Assembly: GCA_946886645.1 (NCBI GenBank)
Contig: CAMPIY010000032.1
Span: forward strand, 1 to 11,402
Direction: 5' to 3'
Source: an uncultured Sphingomonas sp.
Lineage (GTDB): Bacteria; Pseudomonadota; Alphaproteobacteria; Sphingomonadales; Sphingomonadaceae
Length of the DNA stretch: 11,402 nt
Shown one piece after another: positions 1 through 7,096 of the stretch (position 1 is the first letter of the stretch; every line of letters begins with the position of its first letter). A model generated the notes under the pieces. It did not search any database and was not told where the DNA came from. It saw nothing but the letters and a program-made list of their open reading frames with translations. A program made the translations under genes and the position numbers.

Positions 1-48
1 GAGCCGACGAACTACCAGGTGGGTCCGATGGGAGGGGGCCTACGATGA
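1..48 (+). CDS. C-terminal end of upstream gene, probably CpaB/RcpC (partial)
   Basis: Only the last 15 codons are present, reading in frame 1 to a TGA at 46-48 and ending ...NYQVGPMGGGLR. The stop overlaps the start of the secretin gene as ATGA (45-48), the same junction type used further down the operon, which supports this being a real upstream gene. In tad/cpa loci the gene directly before the secretin is usually cpaB (a periplasmic SAF-domain protein), so the identity is inferred from gene order only; the 15 residues carry no diagnostic motif. Confidence 0.55.
   Translation, partial: EPTNYQVGPMGGGLR
31..37 (+). promoter_or_regulatory. ribosome binding site of the secretin gene
   Basis: A purine-rich GGAGGGG run lies inside the end of the upstream gene, about 7-9 bases before the ATG at 45. 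It fits a Shine-Dalgarno site and supports that start. Confidence 0.6.
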
Positions 49-1496
49 AATCCGCATTCGTCACGCTGGCGGCGCTCGCGCTCGCGGGTACTTCCACTGT
101 CGTCGGCAGTCCGGTCATGGCGCAGGAAGAGGGCCTTCACGCGGGTTCGCTCGAAGTGCCGCTGAACAAGAGCCAGGTTGTCTCGGCCGACCGGCCGATC
201 GCCCGGGCGATGGTCGGCAACGAGGAAATCGCCGACGTCCTGCCGATTTCCGAACGCTCGATCTACGTGCTCGGCAAGGCCTTCGGCACCACCAGCCTCA
301 CCCTTTACGACCGCGCCAACCGCGTTATCGCGGTGATGGACATCGAGGTCGGGCCGGATGTGGAGGGGCTGCGCACGCAGCTCATCGAGCTCGTTCCTGG
401 CCAGCCGATCGACGCGCGCATTTCGGCTGGCAACCTGCTCCTGACCGGGGTGGTCAACGATCCCGGCGCGGCATCGCGAGCGGCGCAGATCGCCGCCGCC
501 TATGCCGGCGAAAGGGTGATCAACTTGATCTCCGTCGGCAGCAGCCAGCAGGTCATGCTCGAGGTTCGCTTCGCCGAGGTCAACCGGCAGATCGGCGAAC
601 GGCTGGGTGTAAGCGGCTTCGGGTTCTCCGACGGCGGCACGTTCAATGCGGCGGTGGGTGAGGGCGCCAGCCTCGACAGCGAGAATGGCCTGCAGTTAGG
701 CGCGATCTCGGATGCCTTCGGCATCTTCAGCAAGGTCTTCTCGATCGGCACGCTCAACATAGATGCCACGCTCGACGTGCTCGAGCGCAAGGGGCTGGCC
801 AAGACCCTGGCTGAGCCGACGCTTGTCGCCCTGTCGGGTGAGCGGGCCTCTTTCCTCGCCGGCGGCGAGTTCCCGATTCCCGTGGTGCAGAGCGGCAGCA
901 ATGGCGCGGGAGGCAACGCCATCACCGTCGAGTTCAAGCCGTTCGGCGTGGGGCTCGGTTTCACCCCGACCGTGCTCGGAGACGGGGTCATCAGCATGAT
1001 CGTTGAGCCGGAAGTGAGCTCGATCGATCCCTCCGCGTCGATCACCATCAACGGGCTCGTCGTTCCCGGGCTGCAGACCCGGCGGGCGAGCACCACGGTC
1101 GAGCTGCGCGACGGCGAAAGTTTCGCCATTGCCGGGCTCTTGCGGCGCGATTTACAGACGACCGTGCGGCAGTTGCCGATCCTCGGATCGATCCCGATCG
1201 TCGGTTCGCTGTTCCGCTCCTCGAGTTTCCAGAAGGGCGAGACCGAGTTGCTGATCATCGTCACGCCGCGGCTCGTCGCCCCCCTTCGGCCCGAGCAGGT
1301 TCGCCTGCCGACCGACCGGATCGCCGATCCCGAGCCGATCGACGTCCTGATCAGTGGCGACGGCTACAAGCCGCTGGCCCTGCCGCCCCAGCCCGGCGCG
1401 CTGCCGGTCGTTGGGGGAACGATCGGGCAATCGGATGCGGCCGCAGGGAACGAGTTGCCGGCAAGCGAAGAGGAGCTGGATGGCTATGCGTACTGA
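45..1496 (+). CDS. cpaC: Tad pilus outer-membrane secretin CpaC/RcpA
   Basis: This 483-residue protein should form the gated outer-membrane channel through which the Flp/Tad pilus is extruded. A Sec signal peptide is visible (hydrophobic core from about residue 4, likely cleavage after VMA at residue 26). A periplasmic N-terminal domain follows (about 30-115), then a BON-like segment (about 120-150, with NLLLTGVVNDP). The secretin domain runs from about V170 (VMLEVRFAEVNRQIG) through LAEPTL (255-260) and LQTRRASTTVELRDGESF to LPILGSIPIVGSLFRS (from 377) and ETELLIIVTPRLV (from 399), all typical of the type II/III secretin family. A Pro- and acid-rich tail of about 70 residues follows the domain. 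The ATG overlaps the preceding stop (ATGA) and has a good RBS. The gene end overlaps the small lipoprotein gene by 17 bp. CpaC is the alphaproteobacterial name; the family call is secure. Confidence 0.95.
   Translation: MKSAFVTLAALALAGTSTVVGSPVMAQEEGLHAGSLEVPLNKSQVVSADRPIARAMVGNEEIADVLPISERSIYVLGKAFGTTSLTLYDRANRVIAVMDIEVGPDVEGLRTQLIELVPGQPIDARISAGNLLLTGVVNDPGAASRAAQIAAAYAGERVINLISVGSSQQVMLEVRFAEVNRQIGERLGVSGFGFSDGGTFNAAVGEGASLDSENGLQLGAISDAFGIFSKVFSIGTLNIDATLDVLERKGLAKTLAEPTLVALSGERASFLAGGEFPIPVVQSGSNGAGGNAITVEFKPFGVGLGFTPTVLGDGVISMIVEPEVSSIDPSASITINGLVVPGLQTRRASTTVELRDGESFAIAGLLRRDLQTTVRQLPILGSIPIVGSLFRSSSFQKGETELLIIVTPRLVAPLRPEQVRLPTDRIADPEPIDVLISGDGYKPLALPPQPGALPVVGGTIGQSDAAAGNELPASEEELDGYAY
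1471..1475 (+). promoter_or_regulatory. ribosome binding site of the small lipoprotein gene
   Basis: AGGAG lies within the end of cpaC, 4 bases before ATG 1480 and 10 bases before ATG 1486. It selects this region as the translation start and argues against an upstream start in the same frame that would run deep into cpaC. Confidence 0.5.
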
Positions 1497-1758
1497 GCTG
1501 AAGTTTGTCGCCGCGGCGGTGGCCTTAACCATGCTCCAGGCATGCAAAGAGGACTTGGTCAGCACTCCAGCGCCCTCGCCGTTCGGCGAAGCCAATCGCC
1601 AGACCATGATGGCGCAGGTGGTGAACCCTGCACCCTACTACGAGGACCTCAATCCGCCGACCAGCGCCGAGCATGCAGCGCAGGCTATCGAACGCTATCG
1701 TAATGACCGGGTCAAGCAGCCGGAAAGCGTCGATACGTCCACTTCCGGCGGCGAGTAA
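1480..1758 (+). CDS. small lipoprotein in cpaD position, CpaD-tail-like
   Basis: A 92-residue lipoprotein: a charged start, a hydrophobic stretch and a lipobox LQAC with the lipidated Cys at residue 22. The mature part has about 70 residues. Its segment FGEANRQTMMAQVVNP (35-50), followed by ...PPTSAEHAAQAIERYRND, resembles what I recall of the C-terminal end of CpaD (an FG-x-A-x-xx-N/R-x-x-M...NP element, then an Ala-rich helix ending in RYR/KYR). CpaD is normally about 200 residues and acts as an outer-membrane lipoprotein partner of the secretin, so this looks like a minimal version. The gene overlaps cpaC by 17 bp. The ATG at 1486 is an equally possible start (90 residues). The reading frame is open further upstream, but that part lies inside cpaC and makes no sense as protein. 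The lipoprotein call is strong; the CpaD relation is inferred from motif memory and position. Confidence 0.8.
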   Translation: MAMRTELKFVAAAVALTMLQACKEDLVSTPAPSPFGEANRQTMMAQVVNPAPYYEDLNPPTSAEHAAQAIERYRNDRVKQPESVDTSTSGGE

Positions 1759-1770
1759 AGGAGGGGAGGA
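1759..1770 (+). promoter_or_regulatory. strong ribosome binding site of the TadG-like gene
   Basis: AGGAGGGGAGGA follows directly on the TAA stop of the lipoprotein gene and ends 8 bases before GTG 1779. It is the best Shine-Dalgarno match in the window and decides for the GTG start. The 20-bp gap here is the largest within the operon, so this gene can be translated without coupling to its upstream neighbour. Confidence 0.7.
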
Positions 1771-1778
1771 AATCGATC

Positions 1779-3284
1779 GTGTTGCGTCAATTTCTCCTCC
1801 GCTTCGGAGCTGAAGACGGCGGGGCCATTTCCTCGCTATACGCGATTGCAATCCTTCCTCTGGTCGTGATGACCGGAGTCGCGTTCGATTATGGGCGCAT
1901 GATGGGGCTGGACACCGAACTGCAGAACGCCGCCGACCAGGCAGCCCTGGCCGCGGCCACCCAGCTCGACGGCAGTTCGGCGGCCATCGACAATTCGCAG
2001 ATTGCGGCCGCCGATGCACTCGGCAACCAGACGCGCTTTTCGAATGACCCGATCGGGCGCGCAATACCTTCGCAGCCTGTGGAGGGATTGGGGGGACTGA
2101 CCTTCGTCTATTACGAAGGCTATTCGGGCGACGCGCCGATCGGTCAGACCGACGTGCCGGAAGATGCAAGGGTGGTCGAGGTTACGGTTGAAAACCGCGG
2201 CCTGATCTACGCCCTGACGCCTGTTATGGCCGCCCTTCGCGGCGATCTCGCGCGCGGACGGGCCATGGCGACGATGCAGGCCGCAACCTGCAATGTCCCG
2301 CCGATGATGTTCTGCGTTCCCAATGACGGGTCCGGTAATGCTGACGTCAACTTTCCGCGCACGAGCGACATTGGCAAGGCGCTCAAGCTGCACATGAACG
2401 CCAACCAGGCCGATCCCTGGGCGCCGGGCAACTTCGGTTTCCTCGACATCGACTACGGAACCAGCGGCGGAGGTAATCCGAACCACACTTTGGGCCTTAA
2501 TGCCGACTTCCAGGGCTGCACCGGCGAGGTTATCGAGAGCCGGACAGGGGTTCGCGATCCGGAAGCCGACGCACTCAACTCGCGCCTGGATTACTACTCG
2601 GGCAGCGTGAACAAGAATTCGTGCGACCCGGCCACGGGAAACAAATGCCCGGCAGCCAATGTCCGAAAGGATTTTGCGCTCACGCCCCCCGGAAACCAGC
2701 CTTGCTCAAGCTACAATCCTACTGGAAACGCGAATTGGGTGGAAACACCGCAAGTCAAGAGTCTCCCCGAGGATAGCTGCATGACGTCGGGCGGCTGCAA
2801 CGTGATTGGAGATGGGGTGTGGGGCCGGAACGAATATTTCGCGCAGAGGAATGCCTCCAATGCGAGCTATGAAATTCCGACGGCCGGCGCCTTTGGCAAG
2901 GCGAGCATGAGCGACGTCACTCGCTACGACGTCTACAAATGGGAATTGAAGGACCCGGCAAATCGTATGAAGCCGGAGGAGTTCAACGTCTCCGGGCAGC
3001 GCAGGTGCAGCTATCCCCAGCCGGTCTTCGGAACGGCGGTCCCCAGCAGCGATACGCAAAAGGACCGCCGCCTGCTGACCGTTGCCGCGGTCGACTGCAC
3101 CGGGTTACACGGGAGCCAGCCGGTGCGGATCCTGCGCTGGGTCGATCTTTTTCTCATTAAGCCGGCCAACATCAGCGGGCCGAACAAGGAGTTCACCACC
3201 GAGATCGTCGGGCCCGCCCGGCTGGCGGGCGACAGGTCGGCGTTCCAGAATTACAGCCGCAAGAAGGCAGTCCTCTTGCGATGA
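1779..3284 (+). CDS. tadG: TadG-like Tad locus protein, Cys-rich, no vWA motif
   Basis: A 501-residue protein with the TadG-type N-terminus: a short basic cytoplasmic segment, a G-G-A-I-S-S-L-Y sequence (residues 14-21), one membrane segment (about 16-38) and a helix FDYGRMMGLDTELQNAADQAALAAA typical of Tad-family minor-pilin-like proteins. The long remainder is predicted to be periplasmic or extracellular. It holds ten cysteines, in clusters such as TCN...FCV, NSC...NKC and DSC...GGC, an even number that could all pair. I see no DxSxS MIDAS motif, so the von Willebrand A domain found in some TadG proteins is absent. The C-terminal part (DRRLLTVAAVDC ... VDLFLIKP ... EIVGPA) looks like the conserved end of sphingomonad-type TadG proteins. 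Its role is probably in pilus assembly or in the pilus base or tip. The GTG start is set by the strong RBS; the end overlaps the next gene as ATGA. Confidence 0.85.
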   Translation: MLRQFLLRFGAEDGGAISSLYAIAILPLVVMTGVAFDYGRMMGLDTELQNAADQAALAAATQLDGSSAAIDNSQIAAADALGNQTRFSNDPIGRAIPSQPVEGLGGLTFVYYEGYSGDAPIGQTDVPEDARVVEVTVENRGLIYALTPVMAALRGDLARGRAMATMQAATCNVPPMMFCVPNDGSGNADVNFPRTSDIGKALKLHMNANQADPWAPGNFGFLDIDYGTSGGGNPNHTLGLNADFQGCTGEVIESRTGVRDPEADALNSRLDYYSGSVNKNSCDPATGNKCPAANVRKDFALTPPGNQPCSSYNPTGNANWVETPQVKSLPEDSCMTSGGCNVIGDGVWGRNEYFAQRNASNASYEIPTAGAFGKASMSDVTRYDVYKWELKDPANRMKPEEFNVSGQRRCSYPQPVFGTAVPSSDTQKDRRLLTVAAVDCTGLHGSQPVRILRWVDLFLIKPANISGPNKEFTTEIVGPARLAGDRSAFQNYSRKKAVLLR

Positions 3285-3799
3285 CCTTGCGTCATTCCCT
3301 TCTCTGCCCTCAAGGGTCGGCGTCGGTCGAATTCGCGCTGGTCCTGCCGATGCTCCTCATACTCCTGTTCGGCGGCATGGAAGCGGGCCATTTCGTCTGG
3401 ACGCAGCACAAGCTGACTGAGGCTGTAAGGGACGGCGCACGATATGCCGCCCGACTTCCCATCACCGAGTTGTGCGACGGCGGCACGGAGGTAATGGACA
3501 CACAGACCGAGGACAACATTCGATTGATGACCCGGACCGGGCAGGTCGCGGACGCCAATGCCCGTCCCAAGGTGCCCGGATGGACGAATGCTCACGTCGA
3601 AGTCCATCCCAACTGCGGAGCCTATGTCACCACGGGGTTCTACGCCGCTTACGCAGCCGACTTCGACGGCGCCGGCGGCCCGGTCGTGGTGGTGTCGACA
3701 AGGGGTGTTCCGTACCCTTCGATGTTCAACGCGCTCGGGATCGTAGACCCCGGGGCTCAGTTGTCCGCCCACTCCATCTCGCCGGGGATCGGACTGTGA
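3281..3799 (+). CDS. tadE: TadE-type pseudopilin-like protein (first copy)
   Basis: A 172-residue single-pass membrane protein of the TadE family. The N-terminus shows the TadE/TadF processing signature: G12 followed by SASV and E17-F18, i.e. Gly with Glu at +5, then a hydrophobic segment of about 20 residues (ALVLPMLLILLFGGMEAG). Cleavage after G12 by the prepilin peptidase encoded at 9934-10392 is expected from work on TadE/F in other bacteria. A conserved helix follows (KLTEAVRDGARYAAR), then a periplasmic part with two cysteines (ELC, PNC) and a hydrophobic-aromatic C-terminal half. The ATG overlaps the tadG-like stop by 4 bp and the TGA overlaps the next GTG, so translation is probably coupled across three genes. 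Likely a minor pilin needed for Flp assembly. Which of the two paralogues corresponds to TadE and which to TadF cannot be decided by eye. Confidence 0.88.
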   Translation: MTLRHSLLCPQGSASVEFALVLPMLLILLFGGMEAGHFVWTQHKLTEAVRDGARYAARLPITELCDGGTEVMDTQTEDNIRLMTRTGQVADANARPKVPGWTNAHVEVHPNCGAYVTTGFYAAYAADFDGAGGPVVVVSTRGVPYPSMFNALGIVDPGAQLSAHSISPGIGL

Positions 3800-4506
3800 G
3801 GCTCCGGCGGAAATTCCTGAGCGAGGAGCAGGGCACCACGGCGGCAGAGTTTGCCCTCGTTCTTCCAGCCGCGCTGCTGCTGTTCTTCGGCATCATCGAC
3901 GGGGGCCGCTACATGTGGGCCGTCAATCGCCTTGAAAAGGCGGTCCAAATGGGGACGCGCACCGCGGTGGTCACCGGCGTGGTGCCGACCGGGCTCGATT
4001 CGTGGGATTTCACCACCTCGGGCGTCGAGTGCCCAGGGGTCGACTCCTCCGGCAATCCGACCTCGGGTCCGATCGATCCCGGTACCACCATCTGTGCCGA
4101 GGCTCTCGGCACCATAACGTGCACCCGTGCGTCAGCTGCCGCGGACGTCAATTGCACCTGTACGCCCACGGCGGCGGGATCCGGATCGTGCCCTTCGAAC
4201 CTGGGGACGCCGAGCGCGGACGCAACCGATAGGTTTTCACGCATCGTCGCGCGCATGCGCGTCGTCGAACATGGCCTTGCCGATGATGAAGTGCGGATAA
4301 GCTATAGCGGGTCGGGGATCGGCTACGCCGGCGACCCCGCCAAGGGCGATGATGGCGATGATCTGGCAGACGTAGCCCCGACCGTAACGGTAAGTGTGGA
4401 TCGTCCCGGAATGAGAACCCTCCTTTTGCTGGGTGGACGAATACCCCTCCCAGGGTTCAGCTACTCTCAAACTTTGGAAGACGGGGACGGCGCCGTCGCC
4501 TATTGA
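3796..4506 (+). CDS. TadE/TadF-type pseudopilin-like protein (second copy), Cys-rich
   Basis: A 236-residue protein starting at GTG 3796 in a GTGA overlap with the preceding stop. The frame stays open further upstream, but that part overlaps the first tadE gene and the sequence there is not protein-like. The N-terminus MRLRRKFLSEEQG is followed by TTAAE-F, giving G13 with Glu at +5, the same pseudopilin cleavage signature as the upstream paralogue, then a membrane segment (about 19-37) and the helix NRLEKAVQMGTRTAVV. The middle part (about 75-135) is rich in Gly, Ser, Pro and Thr and has six cysteines, including C-T-C. The C-terminal part (VRISYSGSGIGY ... PTVTVSVDRPGMRTLLLLGG) has beta-strand character typical of TadE C-termini. 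Membrane-anchored minor pilin role inferred. The start codon and lack of a clear SD site suggest dependence on translational coupling. Confidence 0.85.
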   Translation: MRLRRKFLSEEQGTTAAEFALVLPAALLLFFGIIDGGRYMWAVNRLEKAVQMGTRTAVVTGVVPTGLDSWDFTTSGVECPGVDSSGNPTSGPIDPGTTICAEALGTITCTRASAAADVNCTCTPTAAGSGSCPSNLGTPSADATDRFSRIVARMRVVEHGLADDEVRISYSGSGIGYAGDPAKGDDGDDLADVAPTVTVSVDRPGMRTLLLLGGRIPLPGFSYSQTLEDGDGAVAY

Positions 4507-4517
4507 GTGGGAAATAC

Positions 4518-5711
4518 ATGGGAAACTTTCATTCTCCTTCAGAGCTACGAGAGCACATGACCGCGAGTTTTTCCGGCCAATCCCTGATTGTCGCTGCTGA
4601 ATCGTACATCGAGGATCTCCACGGGGCCAAGACACTGCGCGGCCTGGAGGGCGCTGCCATGCTTGGCCTGCCGGCCGACGCGCCGTTGCCCGATGAGTTG
4701 GTCGCTCGAGCCAGGCTTCTGGTGCTCGAGGTCGATGCGGCCAGCGAGGCGTCCCTGCGCCGCTTCGCGCAGGTCCGCGCGGTCCATCCCTCTGTTACGA
4801 TCATCGCCGCGCTACGGCAGGCAGACGTTTCCCTGACGCGCGCTCTTATCCGCCAGGGAATATCCGATGTGGCGGAGCTGCCGTTCGTCGCACACGACCT
4901 CTCCGCGCAGGTTCTCGACGCCCTTTCCCGCGAGGCGGAGCGGCTGCCTGGGGCCAACCTCGGCAAGTTGGCCACCGTGATAAGGGCTTCGGGTGGCTGC
5001 GGGGCCACGTCGTTGCTCACGCACCTCGGCGAGGCAATCGCCAGGCGTAACGCGGGAACCAAGAAGGTCTGCGTGGTCGATCTTGACATTCAGGGCGGCG
5101 ACGTCGCCTCCTATCTCGGTATCGAACCGCAGGTTACCGTCGAGGCCCTGCTCGAAGCGGGGTCGCGGCTGGATCAGGAACTTGTCCGGAGCGCCATAAT
5201 CGAGACTTCCCACGGTTTTGACATAATTGCCGCTCCCGGGGACATCGCCAAAATCGACACCATCAACGTTGACCATCTCCTGGCGACGCTTCGCATGGTA
5301 AGATCCATCTATGATATCGTCCTAGTGGATCTGCCTGCAGCTTGGACCGACTGGTCGCTCTCGATCGTGAATTCCGCCGACCGGATAGTTCTGCTGACCG
5401 ACACGTCGATTTCGGGCTTGCGCCAAGCCAAGCGGCGTCTGCGCCTGTTGAGGGGCATCGACATTGCCAATTCGCGGATCGAGATCGTCGTTAACCGGCT
5501 CGAACGCCGGCTTTTCCGCGGCGTCGGCACCACGGAGGTGGCGGATGCGCTCGATTGCCAGGTTATTGCGGGTCTCGCCTCCGAGCCCAGCGCACTTCGG
5601 GCGGCCCAGGACCAGGGCCTCCTTATCGGTGAAAGCCACGGCAAGACCCGGTTTGGAACCGACATTGACACGATTGCCGAGCTCCTGACCGACGGCGCGA
5701 GGTGCGATTGA
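4518..5711 (+). CDS. cpaE: Tad pilus localisation protein CpaE/TadZ, MinD-like ATPase fold
   Basis: About 397 residues from ATG 4518. The first ~145 residues form an alpha/beta domain like a degenerate response-regulator receiver (ARLLVLEVDA, VTIIAALRQADVSLTRALIRQGISDVAELP), as in CpaE. The rest is a ParA/MinD-type domain: P-loop region R156-ASGGCGATSL, VVDLDIQGGDVASYLG (186-201), and DIVLVDLP with D271. CpaE/TadZ is a cytoplasmic protein that places the Tad machine, often at a cell pole. The P-loop lacks both lysines expected in MinD-type deviant Walker A motifs (Ser158 and Ala163 stand there). TadZ proteins are known for atypical P-loops, so this may be natural for the family. Start is uncertain: TTG 4503 would overlap the previous stop as TTGA (402 residues), and ATG 4557 would give 384; none has a strong SD. 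Confidence 0.88.
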   Translation: MGNFHSPSELREHMTASFSGQSLIVAAESYIEDLHGAKTLRGLEGAAMLGLPADAPLPDELVARARLLVLEVDAASEASLRRFAQVRAVHPSVTIIAALRQADVSLTRALIRQGISDVAELPFVAHDLSAQVLDALSREAERLPGANLGKLATVIRASGGCGATSLLTHLGEAIARRNAGTKKVCVVDLDIQGGDVASYLGIEPQVTVEALLEAGSRLDQELVRSAIIETSHGFDIIAAPGDIAKIDTINVDHLLATLRMVRSIYDIVLVDLPAAWTDWSLSIVNSADRIVLLTDTSISGLRQAKRRLRLLRGIDIANSRIEIVVNRLERRLFRGVGTTEVADALDCQVIAGLASEPSALRAAQDQGLLIGESHGKTRFGTDIDTIAELLTDGARCD

Positions 5712-5712
5712 G

Positions 5713-7095
5713 ATGACCTCGTGGTTTGTAAAGGCCGACGTGGACAAGGGGGTCAAGGCCCCCCTCCCTGGCGAAATACCTGCCGCTCCGACCGCCGATC
5801 TGGCGGACGCCGCTCCCGCGATCGACCGTAATCTGTCGATCAAGGTTTCGATCCATCGTTCGCTGCTCGACCGGATCAATCTGGCTGCGCTCGACCAGTT
5901 GCCCCGCGCGCAGATCGAAACCGAGATACGCGACATCATCCACGAGATACTCAAGGAGCGTAAGGAGACGCTCAACGCTCACGAGCGTGAGGAGTTGGTG
6001 ATCGAGGTGCTTGACGAGCTGCTCGGTCTGGGCCCGCTCGAACCGCTGCTCAAGGACGAGACGACCACCGACATCCTGGTCAATGGCTATCAGACCGTTT
6101 TCGTCGAGCGCGGCGGCCTCCTCGAGCGGGTCCAGACGCGTTTTCAGGACGAGAAGCATCTCCTGCGCATCATCCAGAAGATCGTCAGCGCCGTCGGCCG
6201 GCGGATCGACGAGTCTTCGCCGTTCGTGGACGCACGATTGGCCGATGGGTCCCGCGTGAATGCCATCATCGCTCCGCTCGCCATCGATGGCTCCCTGCTC
6301 TCGATCCGCAAGTTCGCCAAGAAGCGGATAGGCATAGAGAAGCTCATCGAGCTCGGCAGCGTTCCCGACACCATGGCGCAGGTGATGCAGGCCATGGTCC
6401 GGGCACGAAAGAATGTTCTGATTTCGGGAGGAACCGGCTCCGGCAAGACGACGCTGCTCAACGCCATGTCGTCGTTCATCGATCCTCGCGAGCGCATCGT
6501 GACGATCGAGGACTCCGCAGAACTGCAGCTGCAACAGGAACACGTGGCCAGGCTCGAGACCCGGCCGTCGAACATCGAAGGCCGTGGCGAGATCTCGCAG
6601 CGCGATCTGGTCAAGAACGCTCTTCGCATGCGACCCGATCGCATCATCGTCGGCGAGGTTCGTGCGGGCGAGGCCTTCGACATGTTGCAGGCGATGAACA
6701 CCGGGCATGACGGGTCCATGACCACCGTTCACGCGAACACGCCGCGCGATTCACTCTCCCGCCTGGAACAGATGATCGGGATGAGCGGGATTGAGATATC
6801 GCCAACTTCCGCGCGCGCCCAAATAGCCTCGGCCATCGACGTCGTGGTGCAGGTCGCTCGGCTCAATGACGGTCGCCGCAAGGTCGTTAGCCTTGCGGAG
6901 ATCGTCGGCATGGAGGGGCCGACTATCACGATGCAGGAGATCTTCCGGTATCGCCTTACGGGGCAAGGAGAAAACGGGGAAGTGATGGGCCATTTCGAGG
7001 CGACGGGCATCCGTCCAAAGCTTCTCGCAGACGCGGCGGTCCATGGATATGACCTCCCTTCCGAGCTCTTCCGGCCCGAGTTGAGGTTGAGCTGA
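5713..7095 (+). CDS. cpaF: Tad secretion ATPase CpaF/TadA
   Basis: A 460-residue hexameric traffic ATPase of the GspE/VirB11 superfamily, expected on the cytoplasmic face of the inner membrane, powering Flp pilus assembly on the TadB/TadC platform. A low-complexity N-terminus (1-40) precedes the CpaF-type helical region ([14 protein letters not shown], then GLGPLEPLL). The N-terminal domain includes TDILVNG and the arginine-containing SIRKF. Walker A is GGTGSGKT (239-246), Walker B is IIVGEVR with Glu315, and the His box is HDGSMTTVH (332-340); all look intact. Length is usual for CpaF. The ATG follows the cpaE stop after one base (TGAGATG), with GAGG at 5699-5702 as a plausible RBS. Nothing suggests loss of function. 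Confidence 0.96.
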   Translation: MTSWFVKADVDKGVKAPLPGEIPAAPTADLADAAPAIDRNLSIKVSIHRSLLDRINLAALDQLPRAQIETEIRDIIHEILKERKETLNAHEREELVIEVLDELLGLGPLEPLLKDETTTDILVNGYQTVFVERGGLLERVQTRFQDEKHLLRIIQKIVSAVGRRIDESSPFVDARLADGSRVNAIIAPLAIDGSLLSIRKFAKKRIGIEKLIELGSVPDTMAQVMQAMVRARKNVLISGGTGSGKTTLLNAMSSFIDPRERIVTIEDSAELQLQQEHVARLETRPSNIEGRGEISQRDLVKNALRMRPDRIIVGEVRAGEAFDMLQAMNTGHDGSMTTVHANTPRDSLSRLEQMIGMSGIEISPTSARAQIASAIDVVVQVARLNDGRRKVVSLAEIVGMEGPTITMQEIFRYRLTGQGENGEVMGHFEATGIRPKLLADAAVHGYDLPSELFRPELRLS

Positions 7096-7096
7096 G

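Noticed and set aside
500..1264. 254-residue open frame on the - strand opposite cpaC
   Set aside because: Ser/Pro/Arg-rich translation without motifs, wholly inside the secretin gene; a shadow.
1354..1479. Upstream extension of the small lipoprotein gene to 1354
   Set aside because: It would bury the lipobox 60 residues inside the protein; ATG 1480 (or 1486) with AGGAG before it gives a proper lipoprotein signal.
3472..3795. Upstream extension of the second TadE-type gene to a start at 3472
   Set aside because: The extension overlaps the first tadE gene for over 300 bases, reads as Arg/His-rich nonsense and would place the pseudopilin signature in the middle of the protein. GTG 3796 gives the expected N-terminus.
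5623..6732. 369-residue open frame on the - strand opposite cpaF
   Set aside because: It is antisense to a clearly functional ATPase gene, its translation lacks any family motif and it has the Asp/Arg/His/Gln-rich look of a complementary frame in GC-rich DNA.
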